64,000 nt of DNA from Streptomyces sp. TSRI0281 (GCF_001905125.1 NZ_LWLE01000006.1:121976-185975), one strand, 5' to 3'. Numbered from the stretch's first letter, positions 1 to 8,685 are shown. Notes: generated by a model from the letters alone, not told the origin. Program-made: numbers and translations.

Positions 1-54
1 GAGGTCCTGACCTCCCTAGCGTTGTCGTGATTCAGACGACGTGAAGGGGTCGGC

Positions 55-248
55 ATGAGCGAGCCGCGAACCTCCCCAAGTGCACCGGTCGCCGTTCCGC
101 TGAGGCTGGATGCCGGATGCCGGATGCCGACGAAGCGTGCGCGGCGCGGTGGCCGATCGGTTCCGGGGTTCGTTGCGGCTGCGGCAAGCGCGCTGCCCGC
201 ACTGGCCGCGACCGGCCGTCTCCAACTCGGAGCCGGCGAGCTGGGCCG
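55..248 (+). pseudogene. Small Cys-containing ORF, frameshifted by a heptamer repeat
   Basis: A good ribosome site (GAAGGGG, 42-48) precedes an ATG at 55. The frame reads MSEPRTSPSAPVAVPLRLDA and then meets three copies of GGATGCC (108-128). With one copy instead of three (14 bases fewer) the frame continues as DEACAARWPIGSGVRCGCG and stops at 246-248, giving a plausible 59-residue protein with three cysteines. As written, the frame is diverted and runs into the next gene out of phase, ending at 576. With two copies it would fuse in frame to the Nudix gene. I infer a slipped-strand frameshift; I do not recognise the family and no function is assigned. Confidence 0.4.
108..128. repeat. Heptanucleotide tandem repeat, 3 copies
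   Basis: GGATGCC occurs three times head to tail at 108-114, 115-121 and 122-128, inside the small ORF starting at 55. The unit is not a multiple of three, so each gain or loss changes the downstream frame. Confidence 0.9.
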
Positions 249-322
249 TGACCCACCCCCCACAGCTCCAGTTGATCAGCTACCGCAGGCGCCCCGGCGC
301 TTGCCCTGTCGAAGGGGTGCGC

Positions 323-778
323 ATGAAAAGGATCGTTGCTCGTGTGTGGAAACTTATTCGCGGGCCTCTGCAATGGCGTGTCCTGTGGTTTGCACACGCC
401 ACATTCATGGTCGGCGTGACGGGCGTGGTGCGAAACGAACAAGGCCAAGTCCTTTTGCTCAAGCACCGGATGTGGCCCGCCGACCGCCCATGGGGCCTTC
501 CTACCGGCTACGCCGTCAAGAGCGAGGAATTCCCGAAGACGATCGTTCGGGAAGTTCGGGAAGAGACGGGTCTTGAAGTCGTTCCAGGAAGACTGGTTCA
601 GGTAACCAGCGGCTACAAGCTGCGCGTGGAAATCGCCTACGAGGCACTTCACACGGGTGGAACTCTCAAGCTCGACGGGTTCGAGATTCTGGAGGCGAAA
701 TGGTTCAGCCCGGATGCGCTCCCGGAGGGGATGCAAGAGAGTCACGTTCAGCTCGTCAAGGCGGGCTCACCGACGTAG
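323..778 (+). CDS. Nudix hydrolase
   Basis: Predicted to cleave a nucleoside diphosphate linked to some other moiety, with divalent metal; substrate not predictable. The 151-residue protein carries a perfect Nudix box at about residues 62-84 (G, five residues, E, seven residues, then REVREETGL). The ATG at 323 follows GAAGGGG (311-317) and sets the conserved fold near the N-terminus; an upstream in-frame ATG at 110 gives an unlikely low-complexity extension. A possible start of the next gene (700) lies inside this ORF, suggesting coupled expression. The pair looks like accessory DNA beside the conserved suf operon. Confidence 0.85.
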   Translation: MKRIVARVWKLIRGPLQWRVLWFAHATFMVGVTGVVRNEQGQVLLLKHRMWPADRPWGLPTGYAVKSEEFPKTIVREVREETGLEVVPGRLVQVTSGYKLRVEIAYEALHTGGTLKLDGFEILEAKWFSPDALPEGMQESHVQLVKAGSPT

Positions 779-1764
779 CGGGACTAGCGCCGAACGAGTC
801 CATAACCGGCGCGAGGGCAATCGCCGCACTGGAAGCTATGCGTGCCGACGCGTCTCCGCTGACGGGAGAGCACCCCGCTCACATCTTTCGGCCCCTCTCG
901 GAAATGCTCAGCCGGTGGGCGGCAGACGGGATCGATACCATCCCGTTTCATGCTGGTGTCGAAAATGCCACGCGCCGGTACACCGGGTACGGGCTGGCCA
1001 GGATGCTGCCGCTTGATCGCGTTTGGGTCGGCTGTGACTCTTCGCGTTCCGGTGCCTTCGGCGGATTTCACCACCCGAACCAGGGATACCGGCACTTTCA
1101 GATGGTGGCCGTCATCACCATGTACGGACCCATGGAACGCCGGAATCCCGAGCGCCCCGCGCTGGCCCTTCTCGACCTGCTTCGCGCGTACGCCCATGAC
1201 TGCCTTCACTACGGATCGCGTCGGCGGTATGTGGAAGTGGCAGGCGTACCCGTCCGAACTCAGTATGGAATCAACTACCGCCGGTCAACCGGACAGTCCT
1301 ATTCGGCTGCCGACCAGCACGGAAGTCACCACACCCGCAATATCGGAATCGTCATGGAAGGTGTGTGCGACAAAGAGGCGCGTTCCATCACCCGGCGGAC
1401 GGCAGAGTGCTTCGGCGTGCCGGAGCCCTCGGACATTCTCGGTTCCCTCGCGTTTCGAGACGTGACGGGAACGCTGACGGAAGGGGACGCCGACCGTGCG
1501 GCGGGGCTGTCGGGAAGCGACGAGCAGACGCGATACGCAAAGGCCCTCACCGGCTACGAGAATGGCGTCAATCGTCGCTACGCGCGCTTCCTTGAGGAGT
1601 TCGCACCCGGTGAGGAAGGCGAGTGCCACACACGGCTCCTCGGAGCCGTCATCAGCGGTGACGCGACCGTACTGGGGGCGTGGCTGGACGAGCGGCACGG
1701 CCCGGGGACCTTCACCGGTCTGTTCCGCACGCCGGGGTACTTCGACCCTGCCTCGACCGCGTGA
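700..1764 (+). CDS. Uncharacterised protein with zincin-like HDxxH motif
   Basis: Unrecognised family. The start is uncertain: ATG 700 has GGAGG at 691-695 but overlaps the Nudix gene by 79 bases; ATG 838 is the next candidate and has a poor ribosome site. Numbered from 700, the 354-residue protein contains HDCLH at 156-160 and, about 50 residues on, MEGVCDKEA (209-217) with acids at E210, D214 and E216. This spacing resembles gluzincin metalloenzymes (HExxH plus downstream Glu), with Asp replacing the usual catalytic Glu. No signal peptide or membrane segment is seen, so a cytoplasmic metal-binding enzyme is the simplest inference. It could instead be a non-peptidase metalloprotein. Confidence 0.55.
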   Translation: MVQPGCAPGGDARESRSARQGGLTDVAGLAPNESITGARAIAALEAMRADASPLTGEHPAHIFRPLSEMLSRWAADGIDTIPFHAGVENATRRYTGYGLARMLPLDRVWVGCDSSRSGAFGGFHHPNQGYRHFQMVAVITMYGPMERRNPERPALALLDLLRAYAHDCLHYGSRRRYVEVAGVPVRTQYGINYRRSTGQSYSAADQHGSHHTRNIGIVMEGVCDKEARSITRRTAECFGVPEPSDILGSLAFRDVTGTLTEGDADRAAGLSGSDEQTRYAKALTGYENGVNRRYARFLEEFAPGEEGECHTRLLGAVISGDATVLGAWLDERHGPGTFTGLFRTPGYFDPASTA

Positions 1765-1951
1765 GCGGTCTCCCGACGGCCCCGTCCGTGCGCTGCCCCG
1801 TGGCGCATGCCCGCTGGGTGTGCTGCGTGTCCTGGTACTCGTCCTCGCCGCGGTCGTGCACCTAGGTGCCTCGCCGCGGCACGGTGCAGACGTACCCGCA
1901 TTCCCGCAGGTGCCGTGAGCGACCCCGGAGTGACCCTGTACGCGCCCCGAG

Positions 1952-2085
1952 TCACGCCTTGGCGTCCGGCACCTGCCAGTCCAGCACCTGGCACCAGCAG
2001 GGGGCGAGCAGGGGCAGATCGTGGGAATCGACGACGTGGTGGTACAAGCGAACGGCCATGCCCGCCAGTATCCCCTGGCGGGCAT
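1952..2085 (-). pseudogene. VOC/glyoxalase-fold protein, N-terminal fragment
   Basis: The minus strand encodes 44 residues, MAVRLYHHVVDSHDLPLL and on through an FW-like CWCQVLDWQV, then a stop. This is the start of a VOC-superfamily domain (first beta strand with metal-ligand-position His, followed by the helix ending in W-x-x-V-L-x-W), which normally runs to about 120 residues. The rest is absent in all three frames downstream. Its first codons are part of the suf terminator hairpin. I infer a decayed gene end; no function expected. Confidence 0.45.
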
Positions 2086-2095
2086 GGCCGTTCGC
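2048..2095 (-). terminator. Strong hairpin terminator of the suf operon
   Basis: Perfect 21-base inverted repeat (2048-2068 and 2075-2095) with a 6-base loop TATCCC, 9 bases past the stop codon of the last suf gene. No T-run, as usual for Streptomyces terminators. Confidence 0.85.
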
Positions 2096-2103
2096 CGCAT
2101 GTC

Positions 2104-2442
2104 TCAGACGTTGAAGCCCAGCGCGCGCAGCTGCTCGCGCCCGTCGTCCGTGATCTTGTCCGGGCCCCACGGCGGCATCCAGACCCAGTTGATCCGCAAC
2201 TCGCTGACGATGCCGTCGGTGGCGGACTTCGCCTGGTCCTCGATGACATCGGTCAGCGGACAGGCCGCGGACGTCAGGGTCATGTCGAGGGTGGCGATGT
2301 TGGCGTCATCGACGTGGATGCCGTAGATCAGGCCCAGGTTGACGACGTCGATGCCCAGCTCGGGGTCGACCACGTCGTACAGCGCCTCGCGGACCTCCTC
2401 CTCGGAGGCCGGCTTGGTGGTGAGAGTCTCGTTGTCGCTCAT
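2104..2442 (-). CDS. SufT-like MIP18/DUF59 iron-sulphur carrier or maturation factor
   Basis: A 112-residue MIP18-family protein. The family includes SufT and PaaD and supports maturation of Fe-S proteins in the cytosol. Visible signatures are DPELG at 26-30 followed by VNLGLIY, and the single conserved cysteine in TSAACPL (C61). The ATG at 2442 overlaps the TGA of sufU (ATGA), so translation is coupled. It is the last gene of the suf operon and is followed directly by the terminator at 2048-2095. Role inferred from family and position; the exact step is not established by sequence. Confidence 0.85.
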   Translation of the reverse strand: MSDNETLTTKPASEEEVREALYDVVDPELGIDVVNLGLIYGIHVDDANIATLDMTLTSAACPLTDVIEDQAKSATDGIVSELRINWVWMPPWGPDKITDDGREQLRALGFNV

Positions 2443-2894
2443 GCCGTCTTCCCTTCGGACAGCGCCTTCGCCGTCGCGTCCTTCCACGCCATCCAGCTCA
2501 GCAGCGCGCACTTGACCCGGGCCGGGTACTTGGAGACACCGGCGAACGCGACCGCGTCCTCCAGCACCTCCTCCATCTCGTCGTCCGGCTCCAGCTGGCC
2601 CTTGGACTGCATCAGCTCCAGGAACGCGTCCTGGATCTTCCGCGCCTGGGCGAGCTCCTTGCCGACCAGCAACTCGTTGAGAACCGAGGCGCTGGCCTGG
2701 CTGATGGAGCAGCCCTGTCCCTCGTAGCTCACGTCGACGATGGTCTCGCCGTCGTACTTCACCCGGAGTGTGATCTCGTCACCGCACGTCGGGTTGACGT
2801 GATGCACCTCGGCGTCGCCGTCCCGCAGGCCACGCCCGTGGGGGTGCTTGTAGTGGTCCAGGATCACTTCCTGGTACATGGATTCCAGCTTCAC
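2439..2894 (-). CDS. sufU: SufU, Fe-S cluster assembly sulphurtransferase
   Basis: SufU takes sulphur from the cysteine desulphurase SufS and passes it to the SufBCD scaffold in Gram-positive bacteria. The 151-residue length is typical. The three zinc/sulphur cysteines are present at C37 (in NPTCGDE, with D39 as fourth ligand), C62 (QGCSIS) and C129 (RVKCALL). The gene starts 10 bases after the sufS stop and overlaps the next gene by four bases, in the usual actinobacterial order sufC-sufS-sufU-DUF59. Confidence 0.95.
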   Translation of the reverse strand: MKLESMYQEVILDHYKHPHGRGLRDGDAEVHHVNPTCGDEITLRVKYDGETIVDVSYEGQGCSISQASASVLNELLVGKELAQARKIQDAFLELMQSKGQLEPDDEMEEVLEDAVAFAGVSKYPARVKCALLSWMAWKDATAKALSEGKTA

Positions 2895-2904
2895 CAGTCA
2901 GCCC

Positions 2905-4173
2905 TCAGCCGAAGAAGTTCCGGACGTGCTCCAGACCGTCCACCAGGGCGTCGACCTCGGCGGGCGTGGAGTACAGATAGAACGACGCTCGCGTCGTTGC
3001 GGGAATTCCGTACCGCAGGCAGACCGGCCGCGCGCAGTGGTGGCCGACCCGGACGGCGATGCCCTGCTCGTCGAGGACCTGGCCCACGTCGTGCGGGTGG
3101 ATGTCGCCGAGCGTGAAGGAGATCGTGGCGCCGCGGTCCTCGGCCGTCGCCGGGCCGATGATCTTGAGGTCCGGGACCTCCAGGAGGCGCTTCACCGCGT
3201 ACTCGGTGATCGCGTGCTCGTGGCGGTAGATCTTCTCCATGCCGATCGCGGAGAGGTAGTCCACGGCCGCGCCGAGGCCGACGGCCTGGGCGATCGGGGG
3301 CGTACCCGCCTCGAACTTGTGCGGCGCGGGGGCGTACGTCGACGAGTGCATCGACACGGTCTCGATCATCTCGCCGCCGCCGAGGAACGGGGGCAGGTCC
3401 TCCAGGAGTTCCTGCCGTCCCCACAGCACGCCGATGCCGGTCGGGCCGACCATCTTGTGGCCGGTGAAGGCCACGAAGTCGGCCTGCAGCGCCTGTACGT
3501 CGAGCACCATGTGCGGTGCCGCCTGCGAGGCGTCGATGCAGACCAGCGCGCCGACCTGCTGGGCGCGGCGGATGATCTTCTCGACCGGGTTGATCGTGCC
3601 CATGATGTTCGAGACCAGCGTGAAGGAGACGATCTTCGTCTTCTCGGTGATGATCTCGTCGATGTTGGACAGGTCGAGACGGCCGTCGTCCGTGATGCCG
3701 AACCACTTCAGCTTCGCGCCGGTGCGCTGCGAGAGCAGCTGCCACGGCACGATGTTGGAGTGGTGCTCCATCTCGGTGGTGACGATCTCGGTGTCGCGGT
3801 CGACCCGATAGGGCTCATCCGCCCAGCCCAGCATGTTGGCCACGAGGTTGAGCGACTCGGAGGCGTTCTTGGTGAAGATCACCTCGTTGCGGCTGGGCGC
3901 GTTGATGAAGGCGGCGACCTTGTCGCGGGCGCCCTCGTACAGCGCGGTGGCCTCCTCCGCGAGGGTGTAGACACCGCGGTGGACGTTGGCGTTGTGCCGC
4001 TCGTAGTACTCGTTGAGCGCGTCGAGCACCTGGCGCGGCTTCTGCGAGGTCGCCGCGCTGTCCAGGTACACGATCTTCTTGCCGTCGTGGACCGTGCGGT
4101 CCAGGATGGGGAAGTCCTTGCGGATCGCCTCGGTGTCGAGGAGGCCGGTGAGCCCCTGTCGGGCGTCAGTCAC
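2905..4173 (-). CDS. sufS: SufS cysteine desulphurase
   Basis: A PLP enzyme converting cysteine to alanine and enzyme-bound persulphide for Fe-S assembly. With the GTG start at 4173 the protein has 422 residues, beginning MTDARQGLTG. The PLP lysine lies in TGHKMVGPTG (K240), and the catalytic cysteine loop is HHCARPVC (C380), placing it in the class II SufS group. The GTG overlaps the sufC stop (GTGA), supporting this start over the much longer open frame upstream. It works with SufU, encoded just downstream. Confidence 0.95.
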   Translation of the reverse strand: MTDARQGLTGLLDTEAIRKDFPILDRTVHDGKKIVYLDSAATSQKPRQVLDALNEYYERHNANVHRGVYTLAEEATALYEGARDKVAAFINAPSRNEVIFTKNASESLNLVANMLGWADEPYRVDRDTEIVTTEMEHHSNIVPWQLLSQRTGAKLKWFGITDDGRLDLSNIDEIITEKTKIVSFTLVSNIMGTINPVEKIIRRAQQVGALVCIDASQAAPHMVLDVQALQADFVAFTGHKMVGPTGIGVLWGRQELLEDLPPFLGGGEMIETVSMHSSTYAPAPHKFEAGTPPIAQAVGLGAAVDYLSAIGMEKIYRHEHAITEYAVKRLLEVPDLKIIGPATAEDRGATISFTLGDIHPHDVGQVLDEQGIAVRVGHHCARPVCLRYGIPATTRASFYLYSTPAEVDALVDGLEHVRNFFG

Positions 4174-4934
4174 GCGGAAGCGCCACCCTTCACATATGCC
4201 TCGTAGCCCTCGTTCTCCAGCTTGTCGGCGAGTTCGGCGCCGCCGGATTCGGCGATGCGGCCGTTGGCGAAGACATGGACGAAGTCGGGCTTGATGTAGC
4301 GGAGGATCCGCGTGTAGTGCGTGATCAGCAGGGTGCCGACCTCGCCGCCCTCGCGGACCCGGTTGACGCCTTCGGAGACGGTCTTCAGCGCGTCGACGTC
4401 CAGGCCGGAGTCGGTCTCGTCGAGGATCGCGATCTTCGGCTTGAGGAGCTCCAGCTGAAGGATCTCGTGGCGCTTCTTCTCGCCGCCGGAGAAGCCCTCG
4501 TTGACGTTGCGCTCGGCGAAGGCCGGGTCCATCTGGAGGCCGGCCATCGTCTCCTTGACCTCCTTGACCCACGTACGCAGCTTGGGTGCCTCGCCGCGGA
4601 CGGCGGTGGCGGAGGTGCGCAGGAAGTTGGAGACCGAGACACCGGGGATCTCGACCGGGTACTGCATGGCGAGGAACAGGCCGGCGCGGGCGCGCTCGTC
4701 GACGGACATCTCCAGGACGTCCTCGCCGCCGAGGGTGACCGTGCCCCGCGTGATCGTGTACTTGGGGTGACCAGCCAGCGAGTACGCGAGGGTGGACTTG
4801 CCGGACCCGTTGGGGCCCATGATGGCGTGGGTCTCGCCCTGCTTCACGGTCAGGTCGACGCCCTTGAGGATCTCCTTCGTGGCGTTGTCGGCCTCGACGG
4901 TGACGTGCAGGTCGCGGATTTCAAGCGTTGCCAT
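4170..4934 (-). CDS. sufC: SufC, ATPase of the SufBCD scaffold
   Basis: The 254-residue soluble ABC ATPase drives conformational change in the SufB-SufD scaffold during Fe-S cluster assembly. Walker A is GPNGSGKST at 40-48, the signature FSGGEKKRHEI is at about 148-158, and Walker B is IAILDETDSGLD. It has no membrane partner, as expected for SufC rather than a transporter. ATG at 4934 begins MATLEIRDLHV. It is followed by overlapping sufS and preceded 7 bases upstream by the ferredoxin-like gene. Confidence 0.95.
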   Translation of the reverse strand: MATLEIRDLHVTVEADNATKEILKGVDLTVKQGETHAIMGPNGSGKSTLAYSLAGHPKYTITRGTVTLGGEDVLEMSVDERARAGLFLAMQYPVEIPGVSVSNFLRTSATAVRGEAPKLRTWVKEVKETMAGLQMDPAFAERNVNEGFSGGEKKRHEILQLELLKPKIAILDETDSGLDVDALKTVSEGVNRVREGGEVGTLLITHYTRILRYIKPDFVHVFANGRIAESGGAELADKLENEGYEAYVKGGASA

Positions 4935-4941
4935 GGGTGAC

Positions 4942-5259
4942 TCAGGACTCCTGGGTGACGGAGACGAGCACATCGTCCCCTTCGATCTTTACGGGGTATA
5001 CGGGGACGGGGCGCGTCGCGGGAAGGCCGGACGGCTTACCGGTGCGGAGGTCGAAGCTCGATCCGTGCAGCCAGCACTCGATCATGCAGTCCTCCACCTC
5101 GCCCTCCGACAGCGAGACGTTCGCGTGCGAGCAGATGTCGTTGATCGCGAACACCTCGCCCTCGGTACGGACGACGGAGACGGGTGTGCCGTCGAGCTCC
5201 ACCCGCTTGGGGGTGTCGTCCTCCAGCTCACTCAGCGCACAGGCTTTGACGAAGGCCAT
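4942..5259 (-). CDS. Rieske-type [2Fe-2S] ferredoxin of the suf operon
   Basis: A 105-residue bacterial Rieske ferredoxin, similar to small non-haem dioxygenase ferredoxin subunits. The cluster ligands are C43 and H45 (in CSHA) and C62 and H65 (in CWLH). No signal or membrane segment is present, so it is cytosolic. Its start overlaps the sufD stop by one base and it sits between sufD and sufC, a position conserved in actinobacteria; I infer electron delivery to, or redox sensing for, cluster assembly. Confidence 0.9.
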   Translation of the reverse strand: MAFVKACALSELEDDTPKRVELDGTPVSVVRTEGEVFAINDICSHANVSLSEGEVEDCMIECWLHGSSFDLRTGKPSGLPATRPVPVYPVKIEGDDVLVSVTQES

Positions 5260-6440
5260 CAGACGGACGCCTTCAGCTCGGTCTCGATCTTGTCGAGGAG
5301 ACGCGCTTCGACGTCCGGCAGGCCGATCTGCTGGACCAGTTCGGCGAAGAAGCCGCGCACGACGAGACGGCGGGCCTCCTCGGCGGGGATACCGCGCGAC
5401 TGGAGGTAGAAGAGCTGCTCGTCGTCGAAGCGGCCGGTCGCCGAGGCGTGGCCGGCGCCGACGATCTCGCCGGTCTCGATCTCCAGGTTCGGTACGGAGT
5501 CGACCCGGGCACCGTCCGTGAGGACGAGGTTCCGGTTCATCTCGTAGGTGTCGGTGCCCTCGGCCTTCGCCTGGATGAGGACGTCACCGATCCACACGGC
5601 GTGTGCGCCGTCGCCCTGGAGCGCGCCCTTGTACACCGCGTTGGACTTGCAGTGCGGGGTGTTGTGGTCGACCAGGAGGCGGTGCTCCTGGTGCTGGCCC
5701 TTGTCGGTGAAGTACAGGCCGAACAGCTCGGCCTCGCCGCCGGTGCCCGCGTAGGCGACCCGCGGGTGCAGACGCACCAGGTCTCCGCCGAAGGTGACGA
5801 CGATCGACTTGAACGAGGCGTCCCGGCCGATCAGCGCGTTGTGCTGGCCGACGTGGACCGCGGTGTCGTCCCAGTCCTGGACGGAGACGACGGTCAGCTT
5901 CGCGCCGTCGCCGACGATGTACTCGACGTTGGCGGCGAGGACCGCGTCACCGGTGTGGTCGATGACGACGACCGCTTCGGCGAAGGCACCCAGCTCGATG
6001 ACCTGGTGGCCGTACGCCACGCCGCCCTCGCCGTGCACCGCGATGCGGATCGGCTCGGTGAGCACGGCCTCCTTGGCGACCGTGACGACCGAGGCCTGCT
6101 CGAAGGCCGAGTACGCCTGGGCGGCGACCCGGTCCACCGGCGTGCCGGCCTTGCCGAGCCGTGCGTCGTCGCGGCCGACGGTCTCGACGGTGACGCCCTC
6201 GGGCGCCTCGATCGCGACCTTGACGCCGCCGCCGGTGGCGACGGCGGTGCCGTCGTGCAGCCCGCGCAGCCGCTCCAGCGGCGTGAACCGCCACTCCTCC
6301 TCGCGGCCGTGCGGGACCGGGAAGTCCGCGACGTCGAAGGACGGGGGCGCGCTCATGCGCGTGGCGACGGTCGACTCGGCGGCCACCGCGATGGACCCGG
6401 CGGTGGTGGAGCCCGCCGGAATGTTCTGAGCCTCAGCCAT
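5259..6440 (-). CDS. sufD: SufD, Fe-S scaffold subunit
   Basis: SufD pairs with SufB and SufC in the scaffold complex and is needed for iron entry. The 393-residue protein has the SufBD beta-helix core and the C-terminal pattern GRFDDEQLFYLQSRGIP shared with SufB. I chose ATG 6440 (MAEAQNIPAG); a TTG at 6470 would add ten residues, and neither has a strong ribosome site. It lies about 70 bases after sufB and overlaps the ferredoxin gene by one base. Confidence 0.92.
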   Translation of the reverse strand: MAEAQNIPAGSTTAGSIAVAAESTVATRMSAPPSFDVADFPVPHGREEEWRFTPLERLRGLHDGTAVATGGGVKVAIEAPEGVTVETVGRDDARLGKAGTPVDRVAAQAYSAFEQASVVTVAKEAVLTEPIRIAVHGEGGVAYGHQVIELGAFAEAVVVIDHTGDAVLAANVEYIVGDGAKLTVVSVQDWDDTAVHVGQHNALIGRDASFKSIVVTFGGDLVRLHPRVAYAGTGGEAELFGLYFTDKGQHQEHRLLVDHNTPHCKSNAVYKGALQGDGAHAVWIGDVLIQAKAEGTDTYEMNRNLVLTDGARVDSVPNLEIETGEIVGAGHASATGRFDDEQLFYLQSRGIPAEEARRLVVRGFFAELVQQIGLPDVEARLLDKIETELKASV

Positions 6441-6511
6441 GGCTGTCGTAGTGCTCGCTTTCTCAGTCAAGAACTCGGGGGATTCGTGCGGTGGTACGGC
6501 GCTCGGCCGTA

Positions 6512-7933
6512 CTAGCCGACCGAACCCTCCATCTGCAGCTCGATCAGCCGGTTGAGCTCCAGGGCGTACTCCATGGGCAGCTCCTTGGCGATCGGCTCGA
6601 CGAAGCCACGCACGATCATCGCCATGGCCTCGAACTCGGTGAGTCCGCGGCTCATGAGGTAGAAGAGCTGGTCCTCGGAGACCTTGGAGACGGTCGCCTC
6701 GTGGCCCATCGACACGTCGTCCTCGCGGACGTCGACGTAGGGGTAGGTGTCGGAGCGCGAGATCGTGTCGACCAGCAGCGCGTCACAGAGCACGTTGGAC
6801 TTCGCGCCCGGCGCGCCCTCGCCGATCTCGATCAGACCGCGGTAGGAGGTCCGGCCGCCGCCTCGCGCCACCGACTTGGAGACGATGTTGGAGGAGGTGT
6901 TCGGAGCCATGTGCACCATCTTGGCGCCGGCGTCCTGGTGCTGGCCCTCGCCCGCGAAGGCGATGGAGAGGGTCTCGCCCTTGGCGTGCTCGCCCATCAG
7001 GTAGACGGCCGGGTACTTCATGGTGACCTTGGAGCCGATGTTGCCGTCGACCCACTCCATGGTCGCGCCCTCGTACGCCACGGCGCGCTTGGTGACGAGG
7101 TTGTAGACGTTGTTCGACCAGTTCTGGATGGTCGTGTAGCGGCAGCGGCCGCCCTTCTTCACGATGATCTCGACCACGGCGCTGTGCAGCGAGTCCGAGG
7201 AGTAGATCGGCGCGGTGCAGCCCTCGACGTAGTGGACGTAGGCGTCCTCGTCGACGATGATCAGCGTCCGCTCGAACTGGCCCATGTTCTCCGTGTTGAT
7301 ACGGAAGTAGGCCTGGAGCGGGATCTCGACGTGGACACCCTTGGGCACGTAGATGAACGAGCCACCGGACCACACGGCCGAGTTCAGCGAGGCGAACTTG
7401 TTGTCACCGACGGGGATGACGGTGCCGAAGTACTCCTTGAAGAGCTCCGGGTGCTCCTTCAGCGCCGTGTCGGTGTCCATGAAGATGACACCCTGCGCCT
7501 CCAGCTCCTCGTTGATCTGGTGGTAGACCACCTCGGACTCGTACTGGGCTGCGACACCGGCGACGAGGCGCTGCTTCTCCGCCTCGGGGATGCCGAGCCT
7601 GTCGTACGTGTTCTTGATGTCCTCGGGCAGGTCCTCCCAGGACTCCGCCTGCTTCTCGGTGGACCGCACGAAGTACTTGATGTTGTCGAAGTCGATGCCC
7701 GACAGGTCGGAGCCCCAGTTCGGCATGGGCTTCTTGCCGAAGAGCTTCAGGCCCTTGAGCCGGAGCTTCAGCATCCACTCGGGCTCGTTCTTCTTGTCCG
7801 AGATGTCGCGGACGACAGCCTCGGAGAGACCGCGCTTCGCCGCCGCGCCTGCCGCGTCGGAGTCGGCCCAGCCGAATTCATACGTGCCCAGACCCTCGAG
7901 CTCAGGGTGGGCAGTCTCCGTAGGGAGCGTCAT
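6512..7933 (-). CDS. sufB: SufB, Fe-S scaffold subunit
   Basis: The main scaffold protein on which nascent clusters form in the SufBC2D complex. At 473 residues, length and sequence are typical ([18 protein letters not shown] at the N-terminus; [18 protein letters not shown] near the C-terminus). No intein is present, unlike mycobacterial SufB. ATG 7933 overlaps the sufR stop (ATGA), so the repressor and scaffold are translated from the same transcript. Confidence 0.95.
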   Translation of the reverse strand: MTLPTETAHPELEGLGTYEFGWADSDAAGAAAKRGLSEAVVRDISDKKNEPEWMLKLRLKGLKLFGKKPMPNWGSDLSGIDFDNIKYFVRSTEKQAESWEDLPEDIKNTYDRLGIPEAEKQRLVAGVAAQYESEVVYHQINEELEAQGVIFMDTDTALKEHPELFKEYFGTVIPVGDNKFASLNSAVWSGGSFIYVPKGVHVEIPLQAYFRINTENMGQFERTLIIVDEDAYVHYVEGCTAPIYSSDSLHSAVVEIIVKKGGRCRYTTIQNWSNNVYNLVTKRAVAYEGATMEWVDGNIGSKVTMKYPAVYLMGEHAKGETLSIAFAGEGQHQDAGAKMVHMAPNTSSNIVSKSVARGGGRTSYRGLIEIGEGAPGAKSNVLCDALLVDTISRSDTYPYVDVREDDVSMGHEATVSKVSEDQLFYLMSRGLTEFEAMAMIVRGFVEPIAKELPMEYALELNRLIELQMEGSVG

Positions 7934-8670
7934 GCGGGGTTCCTCCCGGCCGTACTTGCGGATGCTGATGGGGTGGTCTGTGGTGGTGCGTGACCGCTGC
8001 GCGGCACGAACGTCGTACACACGCCGTCGCCGTGGGCGAGGGTGGCCAGACGCTGCACGTGGGTTCCCAGGAGGCTGGAGAAGAATTCCGTCTCCGCCTC
8101 GCACAGCTGCGGGAACTGTTCGGCGACATGCGCGACCGGGCAGTGGTGCTGGCACAGCTGCTCGCCCTGCTGGGGGCCCGGCGCGCTTCGCGCCATAGCA
8201 GCGTACCCGTCGGCCGACAAGGCCTTGGCCAACGCCTCGGCGCGGTCCTCGGGGGCCGCGGCCTCGACCGCCTCGCGGTACCCCTCGGCCTGGACGGCCA
8301 TCCGGGCACGGGCGAAAGCGAGCACGGCCTCGTCGCCCGAGGTCTCGGCGATCCAGCGCAGCGCGTCCGCGGCGAGCTTGTCGTAGGACTGGTCGAAAGC
8401 GTCCCGGCCGCAGTCCGTCAGGGCGAACACCTTGGCGGGACGGCCGCGGGTCCGTGCCCCGTACACCCGCTGTTCGCGGGCTTCGACGACGTCGTCGGAG
8501 ACGAGGGCGTCGAGGTGGCGGCGGACGGCGGCCTGGGTGAGGCCGACGCGCTTGGCCAGATCGGCGGCGGTGGACGGGCCGTGGTCCAGGATGGAGCGCG
8601 CGACCCGGTTGCGCGTCGAGCGCTCACCGGTCGCGAGTTCCTCCTGCGGAGCCTCGCCAACGTATTTCAC
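7930..8670 (-). CDS. sufR: SufR-like Fe-S-sensing repressor
   Basis: A 246-residue DeoR/ArsR-type winged-helix regulator heading the suf operon. The helix-turn-helix is [20 protein letters not shown] (about 33-52). The C-terminal half carries a probable cluster site with C173, C177 (CQHHC), C190 and a further C208. In SufR homologues the cluster-bound form represses the operon and cluster loss derepresses it. I chose GTG 8670 because it lies at the end of the SufR-type operator (8668-8685), consistent with a nearly leaderless, autoregulated transcript; the upstream extension to 8742 is noncoding in character. Confidence 0.88.
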   Translation of the reverse strand: MKYVGEAPQEELATGERSTRNRVARSILDHGPSTAADLAKRVGLTQAAVRRHLDALVSDDVVEAREQRVYGARTRGRPAKVFALTDCGRDAFDQSYDKLAADALRWIAETSGDEAVLAFARARMAVQAEGYREAVEAAAPEDRAEALAKALSADGYAAMARSAPGPQQGEQLCQHHCPVAHVAEQFPQLCEAETEFFSSLLGTHVQRLATLAHGDGVCTTFVPRSGHAPPQTTPSASASTAGRNPA

Positions 8671-8685
8671 AACGCCATTGTTGCG
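8668..8685 (-). promoter_or_regulatory. Candidate SufR operator over the sufR start
   Basis: CAAC, six bases, GTTG at 8670-8683, extended by one further paired position outside (CACAAC on the left, GTTGCG on the right). CAAC-N6-GTTG is the SufR operator described for cyanobacteria. It overlaps the GTG start of sufR. Confidence 0.65.

Larger units (their letters stand above)
1765..2103. other. Intergenic decay region between accessory genes and suf operon
   Basis: About 340 bases without an intact gene. It holds a plus-strand remnant ending at 1918 whose translation (about LRVLVLVLAAVVHLGASP) looks like a broken hydrophobic leader, a 12-base perfect palindrome GCACCTAGGTGC (1858-1869), a minus-strand VOC fragment (1952-2085), and the suf terminator (2048-2095). 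Confidence 0.6.

Noticed and set aside
1..1764. Edge of an integrative conjugative element
   Set aside because: Nudix and orphan genes look accessory, but no integrase, tRNA attachment site or transfer gene is visible in the window.
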